Shown piece after piece: positions 1-8,468 of a stretch of 64,000 nucleotides of DNA (position 1 is the stretch's first letter; each line of letters starts with the position of its first letter). Position numbers and translations under genes: made by a program. The notes below the pieces were generated by a model. That model ran no database searches. It saw only the letters and a program-made list of their open reading frames with translations, and was not told where the DNA came from. The DNA is from Adlercreutzia mucosicola DSM 19490 (GTDB taxonomy: Bacteria > Actinomycetota > Coriobacteriia > Coriobacteriales > Eggerthellaceae): the NCBI RefSeq assembly GCF_000422625.1, contig NZ_AUGK01000017.1, positions 1 through 64,000 of the forward strand, written 5' to 3'.

Positions 1-2
1 GC

Positions 3-1148
3 TTACTTCCACATCTCGGGGCGCACGAGGGTGGGATCCTCGACGCGGTTCGGGAAGTAGTCGAGGCACTCGCCCTCGCGGTAGACGTCGGCGGTGGAGC
101 AGTGCAGGCCGCCGCCGAACGGGTAGGCGTCGCGCAGGTCGCAGGGGATGACGTTCATGCCCAGCTTGTCCATCTGCTCCTGCTGGTGCACCTCGGAGGC
201 CTCCACGATGACGGTCTTCGGGTCGAGGACCAGGCAGTTCATGGACAGCCACACGGAGGAGTAGCACAGCGCCGGCGGCTCGGTGTGGGCCGGGTCGGCG
301 GCCTCGACGATCTGCCAGTCGTTGGCCTCGAAGATGGCGCGCTGCGGCTCGGGCAGCGGGCGGTGCGGGTTGTTGATGATCAGGCCGGGGCGCAGCGGCA
401 CGAAGGTCGCGTCGATGTGGATCGGGTAGGGGTCGCCCGGGAAGTTCACGGCGTGCACGCGGAACTCGGGGTAGTAGCGCTGGAACCAGTCCATGGCGGC
501 GCGGTTGGTGGTCAGGCCGTGCTGGATGAACAGGTCCTTGCCCATGCGCATCACGTCGGCGGCGTCCCACATGGGCTCCACCTCGGTGGTCACGAAGTCC
601 TTGGCGGCGGTGCGCTCGAGGCGCTCCTCCAGGGTGATCTTCTCGTCGTAGTAGTTGTGCTTGTAGGACTTGTCGGTCAGGCGCGGGCGGGGGGCCTGGG
701 TCCACTTGAAGTCGGGGTCCTGCTCGAAGTACATCTCCATGAGGGGCCAGTAGGCCAGGTACTCGAAGTAGCGGCAGCGGAAGGAGTTGGCGGCGGCCAT
801 GATCTCGTTGCCGATGGTCAGCAGGATGTCGCGCGGGGGCATGCAGGTCATCATGGAGTCGTTGCGGAAGTCCGGGGTGCCGATGGCCTGGTTCCACTGC
901 AGCGGGGTCGGGCGGTCGACGACGACGCCGCGGTCCTCGAGGATCTTCACGAGGTTCTCGAGGCACTCGTTGCCGCGCTCGACGGTCTCGAGCGGGCGCA
1001 GGCCCCACATGCCGCGCATCTCGGAGTCAACGGGCACCTTCTCGGAGGTGGCGGGCTCCTCCGGCGGGATGACGGAGTTGTCGCAGCGGCCGACGATGAC
1101 GCGCTTCAGCGGGTCCCAGTCGTTCCAAGAGCTGACGATCTTTGCCAT
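3..1148 (-). CDS. Glycine amidinotransferase-like enzyme (AGAT family)
   Basis: The 381-residue protein resembles vertebrate/bacterial arginine:glycine amidinotransferase, which moves the amidino group of arginine to an amine acceptor and releases ornithine. Visible catalytic elements are the DAAD motif near residues 195-198, His244 in the HIDATF motif and the nucleophilic Cys350 in GGGLHC. Start ATG at 1148 is preceded by a GAAAGGA ribosome site; the TAA stop lies at the window's left edge. It follows arcA, arcB and arcC on the same strand but sits behind a terminator and has its own promoter. The ornithine it releases could feed the neighbouring ornithine carbamoyltransferase. The acceptor (glycine or another amine) cannot be read from sequence. 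A hydrolase (deiminase-like) activity in the same superfamily is the main alternative. Confidence 0.85.
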   Translation of the reverse strand: MAKIVSSWNDWDPLKRVIVGRCDNSVIPPEEPATSEKVPVDSEMRGMWGLRPLETVERGNECLENLVKILEDRGVVVDRPTPLQWNQAIGTPDFRNDSMMTCMPPRDILLTIGNEIMAAANSFRCRYFEYLAYWPLMEMYFEQDPDFKWTQAPRPRLTDKSYKHNYYDEKITLEERLERTAAKDFVTTEVEPMWDAADVMRMGKDLFIQHGLTTNRAAMDWFQRYYPEFRVHAVNFPGDPYPIHIDATFVPLRPGLIINNPHRPLPEPQRAIFEANDWQIVEAADPAHTEPPALCYSSVWLSMNCLVLDPKTVIVEASEVHQQEQMDKLGMNVIPCDLRDAYPFGGGLHCSTADVYREGECLDYFPNRVEDPTLVRPEMWK

Positions 1149-1245
1149 GATTCATTCCTTTCTTGAGTACGCCTTAACCGCACTCGCGACGATGAGGAAT
1201 AGGAACAATCGATAAAGCCTATGGACAATTGTCATGCTTTATCAA

Positions 1246-1281
1246 TGGGGTCAATATAGCACCGTTTTTGTTCACCTGCAA
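1246..1281 (-). promoter_or_regulatory. Promoter of the amidinotransferase gene with shared 13-bp box
   Basis: On the minus strand a -35 TTGCAG (1276-1281) and a -10 TATATT (1253-1258) are separated by exactly 17 bp. The 13-bp box TGCAGGTGAACAA (1268-1280) covers the -35 and the start of the spacer. The same box recurs in the arcA and amidohydrolase promoters. This predicts a leader of about 98 nt. Confidence 0.6.
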
Positions 1282-1340
1282 GAAAAACTTTCCCTGTTTA
1301 GAAGATATTTTTTTGTTGACCTATTGCGCATGTGTACAAT

Positions 1341-1383
1341 AAGAAAAAGCGCGCTTTCCACCATCGCGGAAAGCGCGCTTTTT
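1341..1383 (-). terminator. Terminator after arcC
   Basis: A 16-bp perfect stem (1344-1359 paired with 1368-1383, arm AAAAAGCGCGCTTTCC) has an 8-nt loop. Both ends carry A/T runs, so it can act on either strand. Position and orientation fit termination of arcC and insulation of the amidinotransferase gene. Confidence 0.85.
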
Positions 1384-1470
1384 TCGCCATATGGCGGACC
1401 CGAAAAAGGCCCGATGGAGCCGCCGAGGGCGTCAGAGGAGGATCAACTGACGCCCCGACAGCGGGTCAAC

Positions 1471-2427
1471 CTAGTCGGCAACGATGACGGTGCCGGTCTC
1501 GCCGCGCAGGCCGGCGGCCGCGCACTCCAGCGAGGTGATGAGGGCGCGGCCCTCGGGGAACTTCTCGACGTACTCGATGCAGGCCTCCACCTTCGGCAGC
1601 ATGGAGCCGGGGGCGAACTGGCCCTGCTCGATGTACTCGCGGGCCTGACTCACGGTCATCTCGGAGATCTCCTCCTGCTCGGGGGTGTTGAAGTTGACGC
1701 ACACCTTCTCCACCGCGGTGAGGATCACCAGCATGTCGGCGCCCAGCTCGGAGGCCATGAGCGCGCTGGAGCGGTCCTTGTCGATGACGGCCGGGGTGCC
1801 CACGTAGCCGCCCTCGGTCTCGAACACCGGCACCCCGCCGCCGCCGGTGGACACGACGATGTAGCCGCCGTCCACCAGGTCCTTGACGGCGTCGAACTCG
1901 ACGATGCGCTTGGGGATGGGCGAGGCCACCACCTGGCGCCAGCCGCGGCCGGCGTCCTCCTTCACCGTGATGCCCATGGCCTCGGCCTTGGCCTTGGCGG
2001 TCTCCTCGTCCATGAACGCGCCGACCGGCTTGGTGGGGTTCTGGAACGCGGGGTCGTCGGCGTCGACGACGGTCTGGGTCACGATGCAGGCCGTGGAGCG
2101 CGGGATGTCGCGGGACTTCACGTCGTTTAAGATGGCCTGGGACAGCTGGTAGCCGATGTAGCCCTGGCTCATGGCGCCGGCCTCGGGGAAGGGCATGTCC
2201 GGGGTCTTGTCGTCGTTGGCCGCCGCGTAGGCGAACGCGTTGTTGATCATGCCGACCTGGGGGCCGTTGCCGTGGGACACGACGACGTTGGTGCCCTCCT
2301 CGATCATGTCGACGATGTGCTTGGCGGTGTTCTGCACGAGCTCCAGCTGCTCCTGGGGGGTGTTGCCCAGGGCGTTGCCGCCCAGAGCGATAACAACGGT
2401 CTTGCCGTCGCCCTTTTCGTAAGCCAT
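1471..2427 (-). CDS. arcC: Carbamate kinase
   Basis: The 318-residue protein has the length of catabolic carbamate kinases. It carries the N-terminal ALGGNAL motif (about residues 14-20) and the SHGNGPQVG motif (about 51-59) of the amino acid kinase fold. It converts carbamoyl phosphate and ADP into ATP, ammonia and CO2, the energy-yielding last step of the arginine deiminase pathway, in the cytoplasm. The ATG at 2427 has a GAGGT ribosome site. It lies downstream of arcB in the same direction, about 200 bp away, with a hairpin between, so it may be expressed by read-through or from its own promoter. Confidence 0.95.
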   Translation of the reverse strand: MAYEKGDGKTVVIALGGNALGNTPQEQLELVQNTAKHIVDMIEEGTNVVVSHGNGPQVGMINNAFAYAAANDDKTPDMPFPEAGAMSQGYIGYQLSQAILNDVKSRDIPRSTACIVTQTVVDADDPAFQNPTKPVGAFMDEETAKAKAEAMGITVKEDAGRGWRQVVASPIPKRIVEFDAVKDLVDGGYIVVSTGGGGVPVFETEGGYVGTPAVIDKDRSSALMASELGADMLVILTAVEKVCVNFNTPEQEEISEMTVSQAREYIEQGQFAPGSMLPKVEACIEYVEKFPEGRALITSLECAAAGLRGETGTVIVAD

Positions 2428-2591
2428 TTACTTTACCTCAATCTGTTCGGTGAACCGCCGGCCAGCCTTGGTTGCATGTAAGAGCGGCGAGACGGTTGCA
2501 GGTAACATGGAACATGCAACGGATTCGATTCTACGGTTTTCGCCCGTGACGGGCCTTTTCGTCGCGCTTCCGTTGGCAAATAGTAAAGGGA

Positions 2592-2616
2592 GGGAGCGGG
2601 CGCGCTGCCCGCTCCC
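2592..2616 (-). terminator. Hairpin after arcB
   Basis: A perfect 10-bp GC-rich stem (2592-2601 with 2607-2616) with a 5-nt loop lies 12 nt after the arcB stop. On the minus strand it is followed by a pyrimidine tract containing only three consecutive Ts. It is probably a weak or partial terminator between arcB and arcC. Confidence 0.55.
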
Positions 2617-2628
2617 CGGAGGTGCGAT

Positions 2629-3627
2629 TTAGCCGCACAGGGTGGCGTACATGACCGCCTTGATGGTGTGCATGCGGTTCTCGGCCTCGTCGAAGACCTT
2701 GGACTGCTTGGACTCGAACACCACGTCCTCGACCTCCATCTCGGTGACGCCGAAGCGCTCGGCGATGTCGGCACCGATGGTGGTGTTGGTGTCGTGGAAG
2801 GCCGGCAGGCAGTGCAGGAAGATGGCCTCGGGGTCAGCCATGGCCATGACCTCCTTGGTCACGCGGAACTTCTCGAGGTGCTTGATGCGCTCGGCCCACA
2901 CCTCGTCGGGCTCGCCCATGGACACCCACACGTCGGTGTAGATGACATGAGCGCCGGTGCAAGCCTCGGCCACGTCGTCGGTGCACTTCACGGTGCAGCC
3001 GTTCTCAGCGGCGATGGCGGTGCAGGTCTCGACGAGCTCGGCGTCGGGCATGTTCTCCTTCGGGCCGCAGGCCACGAAGTTCATGCCGAGCTTGGAGCAG
3101 ACGACCATCAGCGAGCGGGCCACGTTGTTGGCGGCGTCGCCCATGAACACCAGGGTCTTGCCCTTGATGTCGTAGTTGAAGTTCTCCTGCACGGTGAGGA
3201 TGTCGGCGAGCATCTGAGTGGGATGCCACTCGGTGGTCAGGCCGTTCCACACCGGCACGCCAGCGTTGGCAGCCAGGTCCTCAACGTCGGTCTGGGCGAA
3301 GCCGCGGAACTCGATGCCGTCGTAGAAGCGGCCGAGCACGCGGGCGGTGTCCTCGATGGACTCCTTCTTGCCCATCTGGGAGGAGCCGGGATCCAGGTAG
3401 GTCACGCCCATGCCGAGGTCCATGGCGCCGACCTCGAAGGCGCAGCGGGTGCGCGTGGAGGTCTTCTGGAACAGAAGCACGATGTTCTTGCCCTCCAGGT
3501 AGCGGTGCGGGGTGCCCGTGCGCTTGAGGTCCTTGAAGTTCTTCGAGAGCTTGAGCAGGTAGTCGATCTCCTCGGTGGAGAAGTCCAGGAGGCGCAGGAA
3601 CGGGCGGCCGCTGAGGTTTACAGGCAT
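2629..3627 (-). CDS. arcB: Ornithine carbamoyltransferase (catabolic)
   Basis: The 332-residue protein has the carbamoyl-phosphate site STRTR (about residues 57-61), the HPTQ motif (about 135-138) and the ornithine-binding HCLP motif near residue 280. In this context it runs the phosphorolysis of citrulline to ornithine and carbamoyl phosphate. A longer in-frame start (GTG at 3642) exists, but the ATG at 3627 is preceded at the right distance by AAAGGAAG, so the shorter form is chosen. It lies 190 bp downstream of arcA and upstream of arcC. Confidence 0.95.
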   Translation of the reverse strand: MPVNLSGRPFLRLLDFSTEEIDYLLKLSKNFKDLKRTGTPHRYLEGKNIVLLFQKTSTRTRCAFEVGAMDLGMGVTYLDPGSSQMGKKESIEDTARVLGRFYDGIEFRGFAQTDVEDLAANAGVPVWNGLTTEWHPTQMLADILTVQENFNYDIKGKTLVFMGDAANNVARSLMVVCSKLGMNFVACGPKENMPDAELVETCTAIAAENGCTVKCTDDVAEACTGAHVIYTDVWVSMGEPDEVWAERIKHLEKFRVTKEVMAMADPEAIFLHCLPAFHDTNTTIGADIAERFGVTEMEVEDVVFESKQSKVFDEAENRMHTIKAVMYATLCG

Positions 3628-3660
3628 GTTGCTTCCTTTCACTAGAAAGTGTTTTATATC

Positions 3661-3732
3661 GCGCAGGCCTCCTGGGGTTCAGAGAGGCCCGCGCGTCTTT
3701 TTCGGCCCAGCGCTGGCTGGCTAGACTGGGCC
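3661..3732. other. arcA-arcB spacer with two inverted repeats
   Basis: The spacer holds two GC-rich inverted repeats. One pairs GCGCAGGCCTC with GAGGCCCGCGC (3661-3695). The other has GGCCCAG/CTGGGCC arms (3704-3710, 3726-3732). Neither is followed by a T run on the minus strand. They may be processing or stabilising hairpins within an arcA-arcB transcript. Confidence 0.4.
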
Positions 3733-3817
3733 GGAAAAGCCGTTACAGGATGCGTCCGAGGGACGCGGGTGCGCCGGACGCGAACGTCGGCGCGGGGTGC
3801 GCGGTTGCGCGTGAGAC

Positions 3818-5041
3818 CTACAGGGCCTCGCGCCAGGCCGGCATGGACATGCAGCGCGGGCCGCCGCGGCCGCGGGAGAGCTCGGCAGAGGGCATCTCCA
3901 GGCAGTTGATGCCGTTCTTGTACAGCACGTCGTTGGTGACGTTGTTGCGCTGGTACACCACCACGGTGCCGGGGCGGACGCACAGCGTGTTGCTCCCGTC
4001 GTTCCACTGCTCGCGCTCCGCGGCGATGCGGTCGCCGCCGCCGCAGGGGATCAGCTGCACGGGCTGGCCGACGTACTCGGTCAGGATGGACTCCAGGTCC
4101 TCGTCGCGCTCGCGGATCCTGGTGCCGCCGTTGCCGTCGGGGGTGATCTCGAAGACGGTCAAAGGTCCCATGATGCCGGGGTGGATGGTGAACTTGTCGT
4201 AGTCGATCTGGGTGAACACCGTGTCCAGGTGCATCATGGCGCGGTTGTTCGGGATGTTAAACGCCAGGATGGTGTCGATGGAGGAAGTCTCGTCGTTGAA
4301 CACGTTGTGAGCGATGGCGTCGATGGCGTCGGGCTCGGTGCGCTGGGAGATGCCGATGGCCAGCACGTGGTCGTTGATGTTCAGCACGTCGCCGCCCTCG
4401 ATGTGGAAGGTGTCGTTGCGATCGTAGTAGGTCGGGGTGCCGGCGAAGTCCGGATGATAACGGAAGATGTAGTCGCCGTAGATGGTCTCGCGGTTGCGAG
4501 TGTGGGCGTACATGCGGTTGATGGACACGCCGTTGCCGATCATCGCGAAGGGGTCGCGGGTGAAGTACAGGTTCGGCATGGGGGCGCACACCAGCTTGCA
4601 GCGATCGGACACCATGTCCACCAAAAGATGGGTGTCAGAACCGGGCAGCTCCTGGAGGTTGATGCCCGCCATGGTCTTCATGACCATATCCTTGGTGCCG
4701 GCGTACTCGGCGTTGATGTAGTCCTTGATGATGTTCTTGTAGATGTCGGTGCGAATGCCGGCTTCGAAGATCCACTGATCGAGGAACTGGTCGCGCAGCT
4801 CGGGGTTGCCATCGATGACCTGGGTCATGAGGTCCTCGAGGTAGACCACTTCCACACCCTCGCCACGCAGGATGTCGGCGAACGCGTCGTGCTCGGCCTG
4901 GGCGACCTCCAGGAACGGGATGTCGTCGAACAGCAGCTCTTCCAGCGTGTTCGGGGTAAGGTTCAACAGCTCATCGCCAGGACGGTGAAGAATGACCTTC
5001 TTCAGGTTGCCGATCTCGCTCTTGACGTTTACTCCTTGCAT
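3818..5041 (-). CDS. arcA: Arginine deiminase
   Basis: The 407-residue protein hydrolyses arginine to citrulline and ammonia, the first step of the pathway. All expected catalytic residues are visible: Asp163 in FTRDPF, Glu215 in HIEGGD, His271 in MHLD and the nucleophile Cys397 near the C-terminus in GGPRCMSMP. An open frame extends 32 codons upstream. The ATG at 5041 is chosen because a GGAG ribosome site precedes it and the resulting length matches the family. It is the first gene of the arginine block and has a long leader. Confidence 0.96.
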   Translation of the reverse strand: MQGVNVKSEIGNLKKVILHRPGDELLNLTPNTLEELLFDDIPFLEVAQAEHDAFADILRGEGVEVVYLEDLMTQVIDGNPELRDQFLDQWIFEAGIRTDIYKNIIKDYINAEYAGTKDMVMKTMAGINLQELPGSDTHLLVDMVSDRCKLVCAPMPNLYFTRDPFAMIGNGVSINRMYAHTRNRETIYGDYIFRYHPDFAGTPTYYDRNDTFHIEGGDVLNINDHVLAIGISQRTEPDAIDAIAHNVFNDETSSIDTILAFNIPNNRAMMHLDTVFTQIDYDKFTIHPGIMGPLTVFEITPDGNGGTRIRERDEDLESILTEYVGQPVQLIPCGGGDRIAAEREQWNDGSNTLCVRPGTVVVYQRNNVTNDVLYKNGINCLEMPSAELSRGRGGPRCMSMPAWREAL

Positions 5042-5368
5042 AAAGCTCTCCAATCCGGCGCGTGTGCCGCGCCAACACTGCTGAGAAGTCGCAGCCCCTT
5101 CAGCTGCAACCCACCGCATTCGGTGCGATGCCCACAATGCCGCAGAAACACCCCGAAGCGGAAGGGCTAAAGAAGGCCTAGCCGTAGGTATAACTGATGA
5201 TTATGCCTCGTGCTAACCGCCTACACCCTTCGTAAACGCTGGGCGAAACGCGCCGTTGTCCTCGGGTTTCTTGGATCGCAGCGAAAACCCGGTGGGCAAC
5301 ACCCCTGCAACCGACGTCACGATTTTTCTCGGCTGGGGAACATCATCGCAACCGTTCGATTTGTCGAT
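5042..5368 (-). other. Long (about 327 nt) predicted leader of arcA
   Basis: If the promoter at 5375-5403 is used, arcA mRNA begins with about 327 nt without a credible ORF. Local stems are visible, for example CGGGTTT/AAACCCG and CGCACCG/CGGTGCG pairs. No riboswitch family was recognised. There is no T-rich terminator hairpin near the start codon. Confidence 0.35.
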
Positions 5369-5374
5369 GGTCTC

Positions 5375-5403
5375 AAAATATCATCATTTTTGTTCACTTG
5401 CAA
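5375..5403 (-). promoter_or_regulatory. arcA promoter with shared 13-bp box and ArgR-like AT tract
   Basis: On the minus strand TTGCAA (5398-5403) and TATTTT (5375-5380) are 17 bp apart. The shared box reads TGCAAGTGAACAA here (5390-5402), one mismatch from the other two copies. Just upstream the AT-rich stretch GGAATATTTTTATTGCAAG resembles an ArgR/AhrC operator half-palindrome; that is an inference from the general consensus. Confidence 0.55.
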
Positions 5404-5569
5404 TAAAAATATTCCTATAGCTTCGCCTTCTTTTCAAATTTTCTTCTAGGAAGGCACTCATATTGACCGACGGACGTTTTCGGCGTGAATGGAGGCAACC
5501 GGGATGACCTCTTTATATAATACCTGTTCAAAGCTTTAGTCTATCAAAATTACGGACTATGACCGCCCC

Positions 5570-5600
5570 TTGTTGACTGGATGAGCACTGATATCAACAA
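5570..5600. promoter_or_regulatory. Inverted repeat and promoter-like site upstream of the amidohydrolase
   Basis: Arms TTGTTGA (5570-5576) and TCAACAA (5594-5600) form a 7-bp inverted repeat with a 17-nt spacer. On the plus strand TTGACT (5573-5578), a 17-bp gap and AACAAT overlap it. It could be an operator or a second, weaker promoter. The region 5409-5569 shows nothing further. Confidence 0.3.
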
Positions 5601-5668
5601 TAGAGCTGCCGCCCTTGTATGGGCTGGTCGGATGCCCTTTTCGCCAGTGGGTTGAGAAAAATATCTAG

Positions 5669-5702
5669 TGCAGGTGAACAATTTTTCTGAAGGGCGTATA
5701 CT
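5669..5702 (+). promoter_or_regulatory. Amidohydrolase promoter with shared 13-bp box
   Basis: The box TGCAGGTGAACAA (5669-5681) is identical to the copy before the amidinotransferase gene and has the same orientation relative to its gene. Here GTGAAC (5674-5679) lies 17 bp from a good -10, TATACT (5697-5702), giving a leader of about 29 nt. Confidence 0.55.
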
Positions 5703-5737
5703 CCGAGAGGCACATCCCGTCGATCAAGGAGCGCTCC

Positions 5738-7465
5738 ATGGATTCTCCCCTTTCCGCTGCCGATCTTCTGCTGACATCCCAGGCGGTCTTCACTGGCCTG
5801 GACGAGGAGCCGGTTGCGGCTACCGTGGCGGTCACAGGCGATCGCATTATTTGGGTGGGACCAACCGATCAGGTGCCCCCCGAGCTGCGCGGGCCCGCCA
5901 CGGTGGAACGGAGTCTCGGCGATGCCCTGCTCATGCCGGGCTTTCACGACGCCCATCTGCACTTCTTCCATTCCGCCCTGTATCTGTCGCCCTTGGCCGA
6001 GCGCTTCTGCGGCGAGAACGAGGCCGACGCCGTGGCGCGGCTGGCGCCCCTGGCGGTCCGGCGGCCCGCGGGCTCGTGGCTGCTCACCCAGGGTTGGCGC
6101 GATTACCTGTGGAATCCGGCGGGTATGCCGAGCCGCGCCTCGCTGGATGCGGTCTATCCCGACCGACCCGTGGCCATGTATTCCGGCGACGCCCACACCC
6201 TGTGGCTGAACTCCTGCGCCCTGGAGCGCCTGGGCATCACGGAGGAGAGCGAGCCGCCGGCGGGCGGTTCCTACGACCGCGACGAAGAGGGACGCCTCAC
6301 GGGCATCGTGCGCGAGGCGGCGGCCATGGCGCTGATGCCCCGCATCGTGGACGAGTTCTCGCGCGAGGAGCTGCTGGACGCCTACCGATCGTTCGCGGCC
6401 TACTGCAACGAGCACGGCATCACCGGGGTGTGCGACGTGTCGCTCATGGCCATGCCCGGGCTCGATTTCGTGCGGGACGACCTGTTCGCGGCCTTGGAGG
6501 AAGCCGACGAGCTGACCCTGCGCGTGTCGATGTTCCCCACCCTGTTGGAAGATCGGGGGCGCCTGGCCGCGCTGCAGGCGGCCCACACCGGACCGCTGCT
6601 GAGCGCCCGGGGATTCAAGCAGTTCTTCGACGGCGTGTCGAGCCAGCACACGGCCTGGGTGCACGACCCCTACAGCAACGCCCGCTTCGAGGGCGACTGC
6701 GGGCGGCCCACGGTGGGTGCCGCAGCGATGGAGGCCCTCGTGGCGCCCGCGGCGGCCGAAGGCTCGGCGGTGCGCATCCACGCCATCGGCGACGAGGCCA
6801 TTCACCAGTGCCTCGACATCTTCGAGCGGCATCCGGTGGCGCAGGCCGAGGAGGCGGGGGCGCTGGCCAAGGCCTCGCTGGCCCCGACCCCCACGGGCCC
6901 CGCCGAGGCCAGCGCGCAAGCGGAGGCACTCGCGCGCCGCCACACCATCGAGCACTTGGAGAACTTCCAGCCCGACGACATCGCGCGCCTGGCAGCCGCG
7001 GGCATCGTGGCCAGCGTGCAGCCGCGCCACATCACGCTGGATCCGGGCGGCCCCGAGCGCGACCTGGGCCCCGAGCGCGTTCCTTATATGTGGCCCTTCC
7101 GCACCCTGCTGGATTCCGGCGCCGTACTGGCCTTCGGCACTGACTCGCCCGTGACCGACATCGACCCCATTCCGGCCGTGTACACCGCCGCCACGCGCCG
7201 CGACGCCGACAGCCGCCAGCCCGAGGGCGGCTGGCTGCCCGCTGAGCGCATCACACTGGCCGAGGCTCTGCGCGCCTATACGGCCGGCAGTGCCATCGCC
7301 GCCCAGCGCGAAGGCGAGGTGGGCCTTTTGGCCCCCGGCATGTTCGCCGACATGACCGTGCTGGCCCCCAACCCCTTCACCCTGGACGCCGAGGATATCC
7401 AGCAGACTCAGGTGCAGGCCACCTACGTGGGCGGCCGCACGGTGTACGAGCGGCAAAGCCGGTAG
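5738..7465 (+). CDS. Amidohydrolase (YtcJ/AepA-like, amidohydrolase family 3)
   Basis: The 575-residue protein belongs to the metal-dependent amidohydrolase superfamily. It has an N-terminal beta-sandwich segment, the metal-binding HxH of GFHDAHLH (about residues 69-75), a later RIHAIGDEA histidine motif, an RHTIEHLENF motif and a C-terminal FGTDSPV aspartate motif. It is expected to hydrolyse a C-N bond of an amide or cyclic amide in the cytoplasm; the substrate is unknown. The ATG at 5738 has an AAGGAG ribosome site. It is divergent from arcA and shares a promoter box with the arginine genes, so a link to an arginine- or guanidino-derived compound is possible but unproven. Confidence 0.85.
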   Translation: MDSPLSAADLLLTSQAVFTGLDEEPVAATVAVTGDRIIWVGPTDQVPPELRGPATVERSLGDALLMPGFHDAHLHFFHSALYLSPLAERFCGENEADAVARLAPLAVRRPAGSWLLTQGWRDYLWNPAGMPSRASLDAVYPDRPVAMYSGDAHTLWLNSCALERLGITEESEPPAGGSYDRDEEGRLTGIVREAAAMALMPRIVDEFSREELLDAYRSFAAYCNEHGITGVCDVSLMAMPGLDFVRDDLFAALEEADELTLRVSMFPTLLEDRGRLAALQAAHTGPLLSARGFKQFFDGVSSQHTAWVHDPYSNARFEGDCGRPTVGAAAMEALVAPAAAEGSAVRIHAIGDEAIHQCLDIFERHPVAQAEEAGALAKASLAPTPTGPAEASAQAEALARRHTIEHLENFQPDDIARLAAAGIVASVQPRHITLDPGGPERDLGPERVPYMWPFRTLLDSGAVLAFGTDSPVTDIDPIPAVYTAATRRDADSRQPEGGWLPAERITLAEALRAYTAGSAIAAQREGEVGLLAPGMFADMTVLAPNPFTLDAEDIQQTQVQATYVGGRTVYERQSR

Positions 7466-7592
7466 AGGCTGCGAAACGAGCGGGGCTCCGCATCCTGCGT
7501 CCCGTGGAGACGCGGGGCGCGGGGCTCCGCGAACAGCCGATTTACGGGAGCCCAACGACGGGCTCGGCAAAGGCGTGTCGGAGGCCGCTCCC
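7466..7592. other. Spacer between convergent amidohydrolase and mazG
   Basis: The spacer is GC-rich and contains a 12-bp direct repeat GCGGGGCTCCGC (7480-7491 and 7519-7530). Each copy is self-complementary at its ends. No clear T-run terminator is visible. Confidence 0.4.
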
Positions 7593-8468
7593 CTAGCCTT
7601 CCAGCGTCTTGGCCATCTGCCAGAGGGCCTCCAACTCGTCCATCGTCATATCTTCCACGCGACGGCCCTGACCGGCCGCGGCCCCCTCCATGAAGGCCCA
7701 GCGCGTGCGGAACTTCATGCAGGTGGCGCGCAGGGACTCCTCGGCCTGAACGCCCATCTTGCGAGCCACGTTCACCAGGGAAAACAGCACATCGCCCATT
7801 TCCAGCTCCACGGCAGCCAGGGCAGCGGAGTCGGCCGAGCCATCCACCTTGCCGTTGCTCGACTTGGGCGCCGCGGCGTAGGCGGCGCGCAGCTCGGCGA
7901 TCTCCTCTTCCACTTTGGCCCATACGTCGTCCACCGTATCCCACTCGAAGCCCGCCGAGGCAGCCTTCCGCGAGATCTTCTGGGCCTGCTTCAGCGCGGG
8001 GAAGCTGCGTGGCACGCCATCGAGCAGGCCGGCCGGCGCCGCGGCGGCGCTGTCAGCCGCCTCTTTCTCGGCCATCTTCACCTGGTCCCATACATCGAGC
8101 ACCTCGTTGGCGTCCCCCGCGGCGGCATCGCCGAACACGTGAGGATGGCGGCGGACGATCTTCTCGTTCACCGTGCGGCACACATCATTAATAGTGAACT
8201 CGCCCGCATCGGCGGCGATCTGCGACTGCAGCACCACCTGCAACAGCACGTCGCCCAGCTCCTCCTGCATGTGGGGCACGTCGCGCGCCTCGATGGCATC
8301 CACGGCCTCGTAGGCCTCTTCCACCATGTTGCCGGAAATGCTCTGATGGGTCTGCTCTTTGTCCCAAGGGCAACCGTCGGGGGCGCGCAGGGCCTCGATG
8401 GTGGCGACGAACTCATCGAACGCCGGATGGGGCCGCACCTGCACGTCGGCTACTAATGTCTCTGCCAT
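7593..8468 (-). CDS. mazG: Nucleoside triphosphate pyrophosphohydrolase MazG
   Basis: The 291-residue protein has two tandem MazG domains. The first carries DGCPWDKEQTH followed by the EEAYE...EELGDVLLQ metal-binding acidic motif. The second carries VEEEIAEL...ELEMGDVLF, interrupted by a short low-complexity insertion. It hydrolyses (d)NTPs to monophosphates and pyrophosphate, cleaning the nucleotide pool. An upstream in-frame ATG at 8504 exists; the ATG at 8468 is preferred because GAGGAAGG precedes it. Confidence 0.93.
   Translation of the reverse strand: MAETLVADVQVRPHPAFDEFVATIEALRAPDGCPWDKEQTHQSISGNMVEEAYEAVDAIEARDVPHMQEELGDVLLQVVLQSQIAADAGEFTINDVCRTVNEKIVRRHPHVFGDAAAGDANEVLDVWDQVKMAEKEAADSAAAAPAGLLDGVPRSFPALKQAQKISRKAASAGFEWDTVDDVWAKVEEEIAELRAAYAAAPKSSNGKVDGSADSAALAAVELEMGDVLFSLVNVARKMGVQAEESLRATCMKFRTRWAFMEGAAAGQGRRVEDMTMDELEALWQMAKTLEG

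Noticed and set aside
1316-1340. Plus-strand TTGACC/TACAAT promoter upstream of the arcC terminator
   Set aside because: The spacing is only 13 bp and no plus-strand gene follows.
5594-7570. 658-codon minus-strand frame opposite the amidohydrolase
   Set aside because: It is a GC-skew shadow of a clearly coding plus-strand gene with metal-binding motifs; composition is not protein-like.
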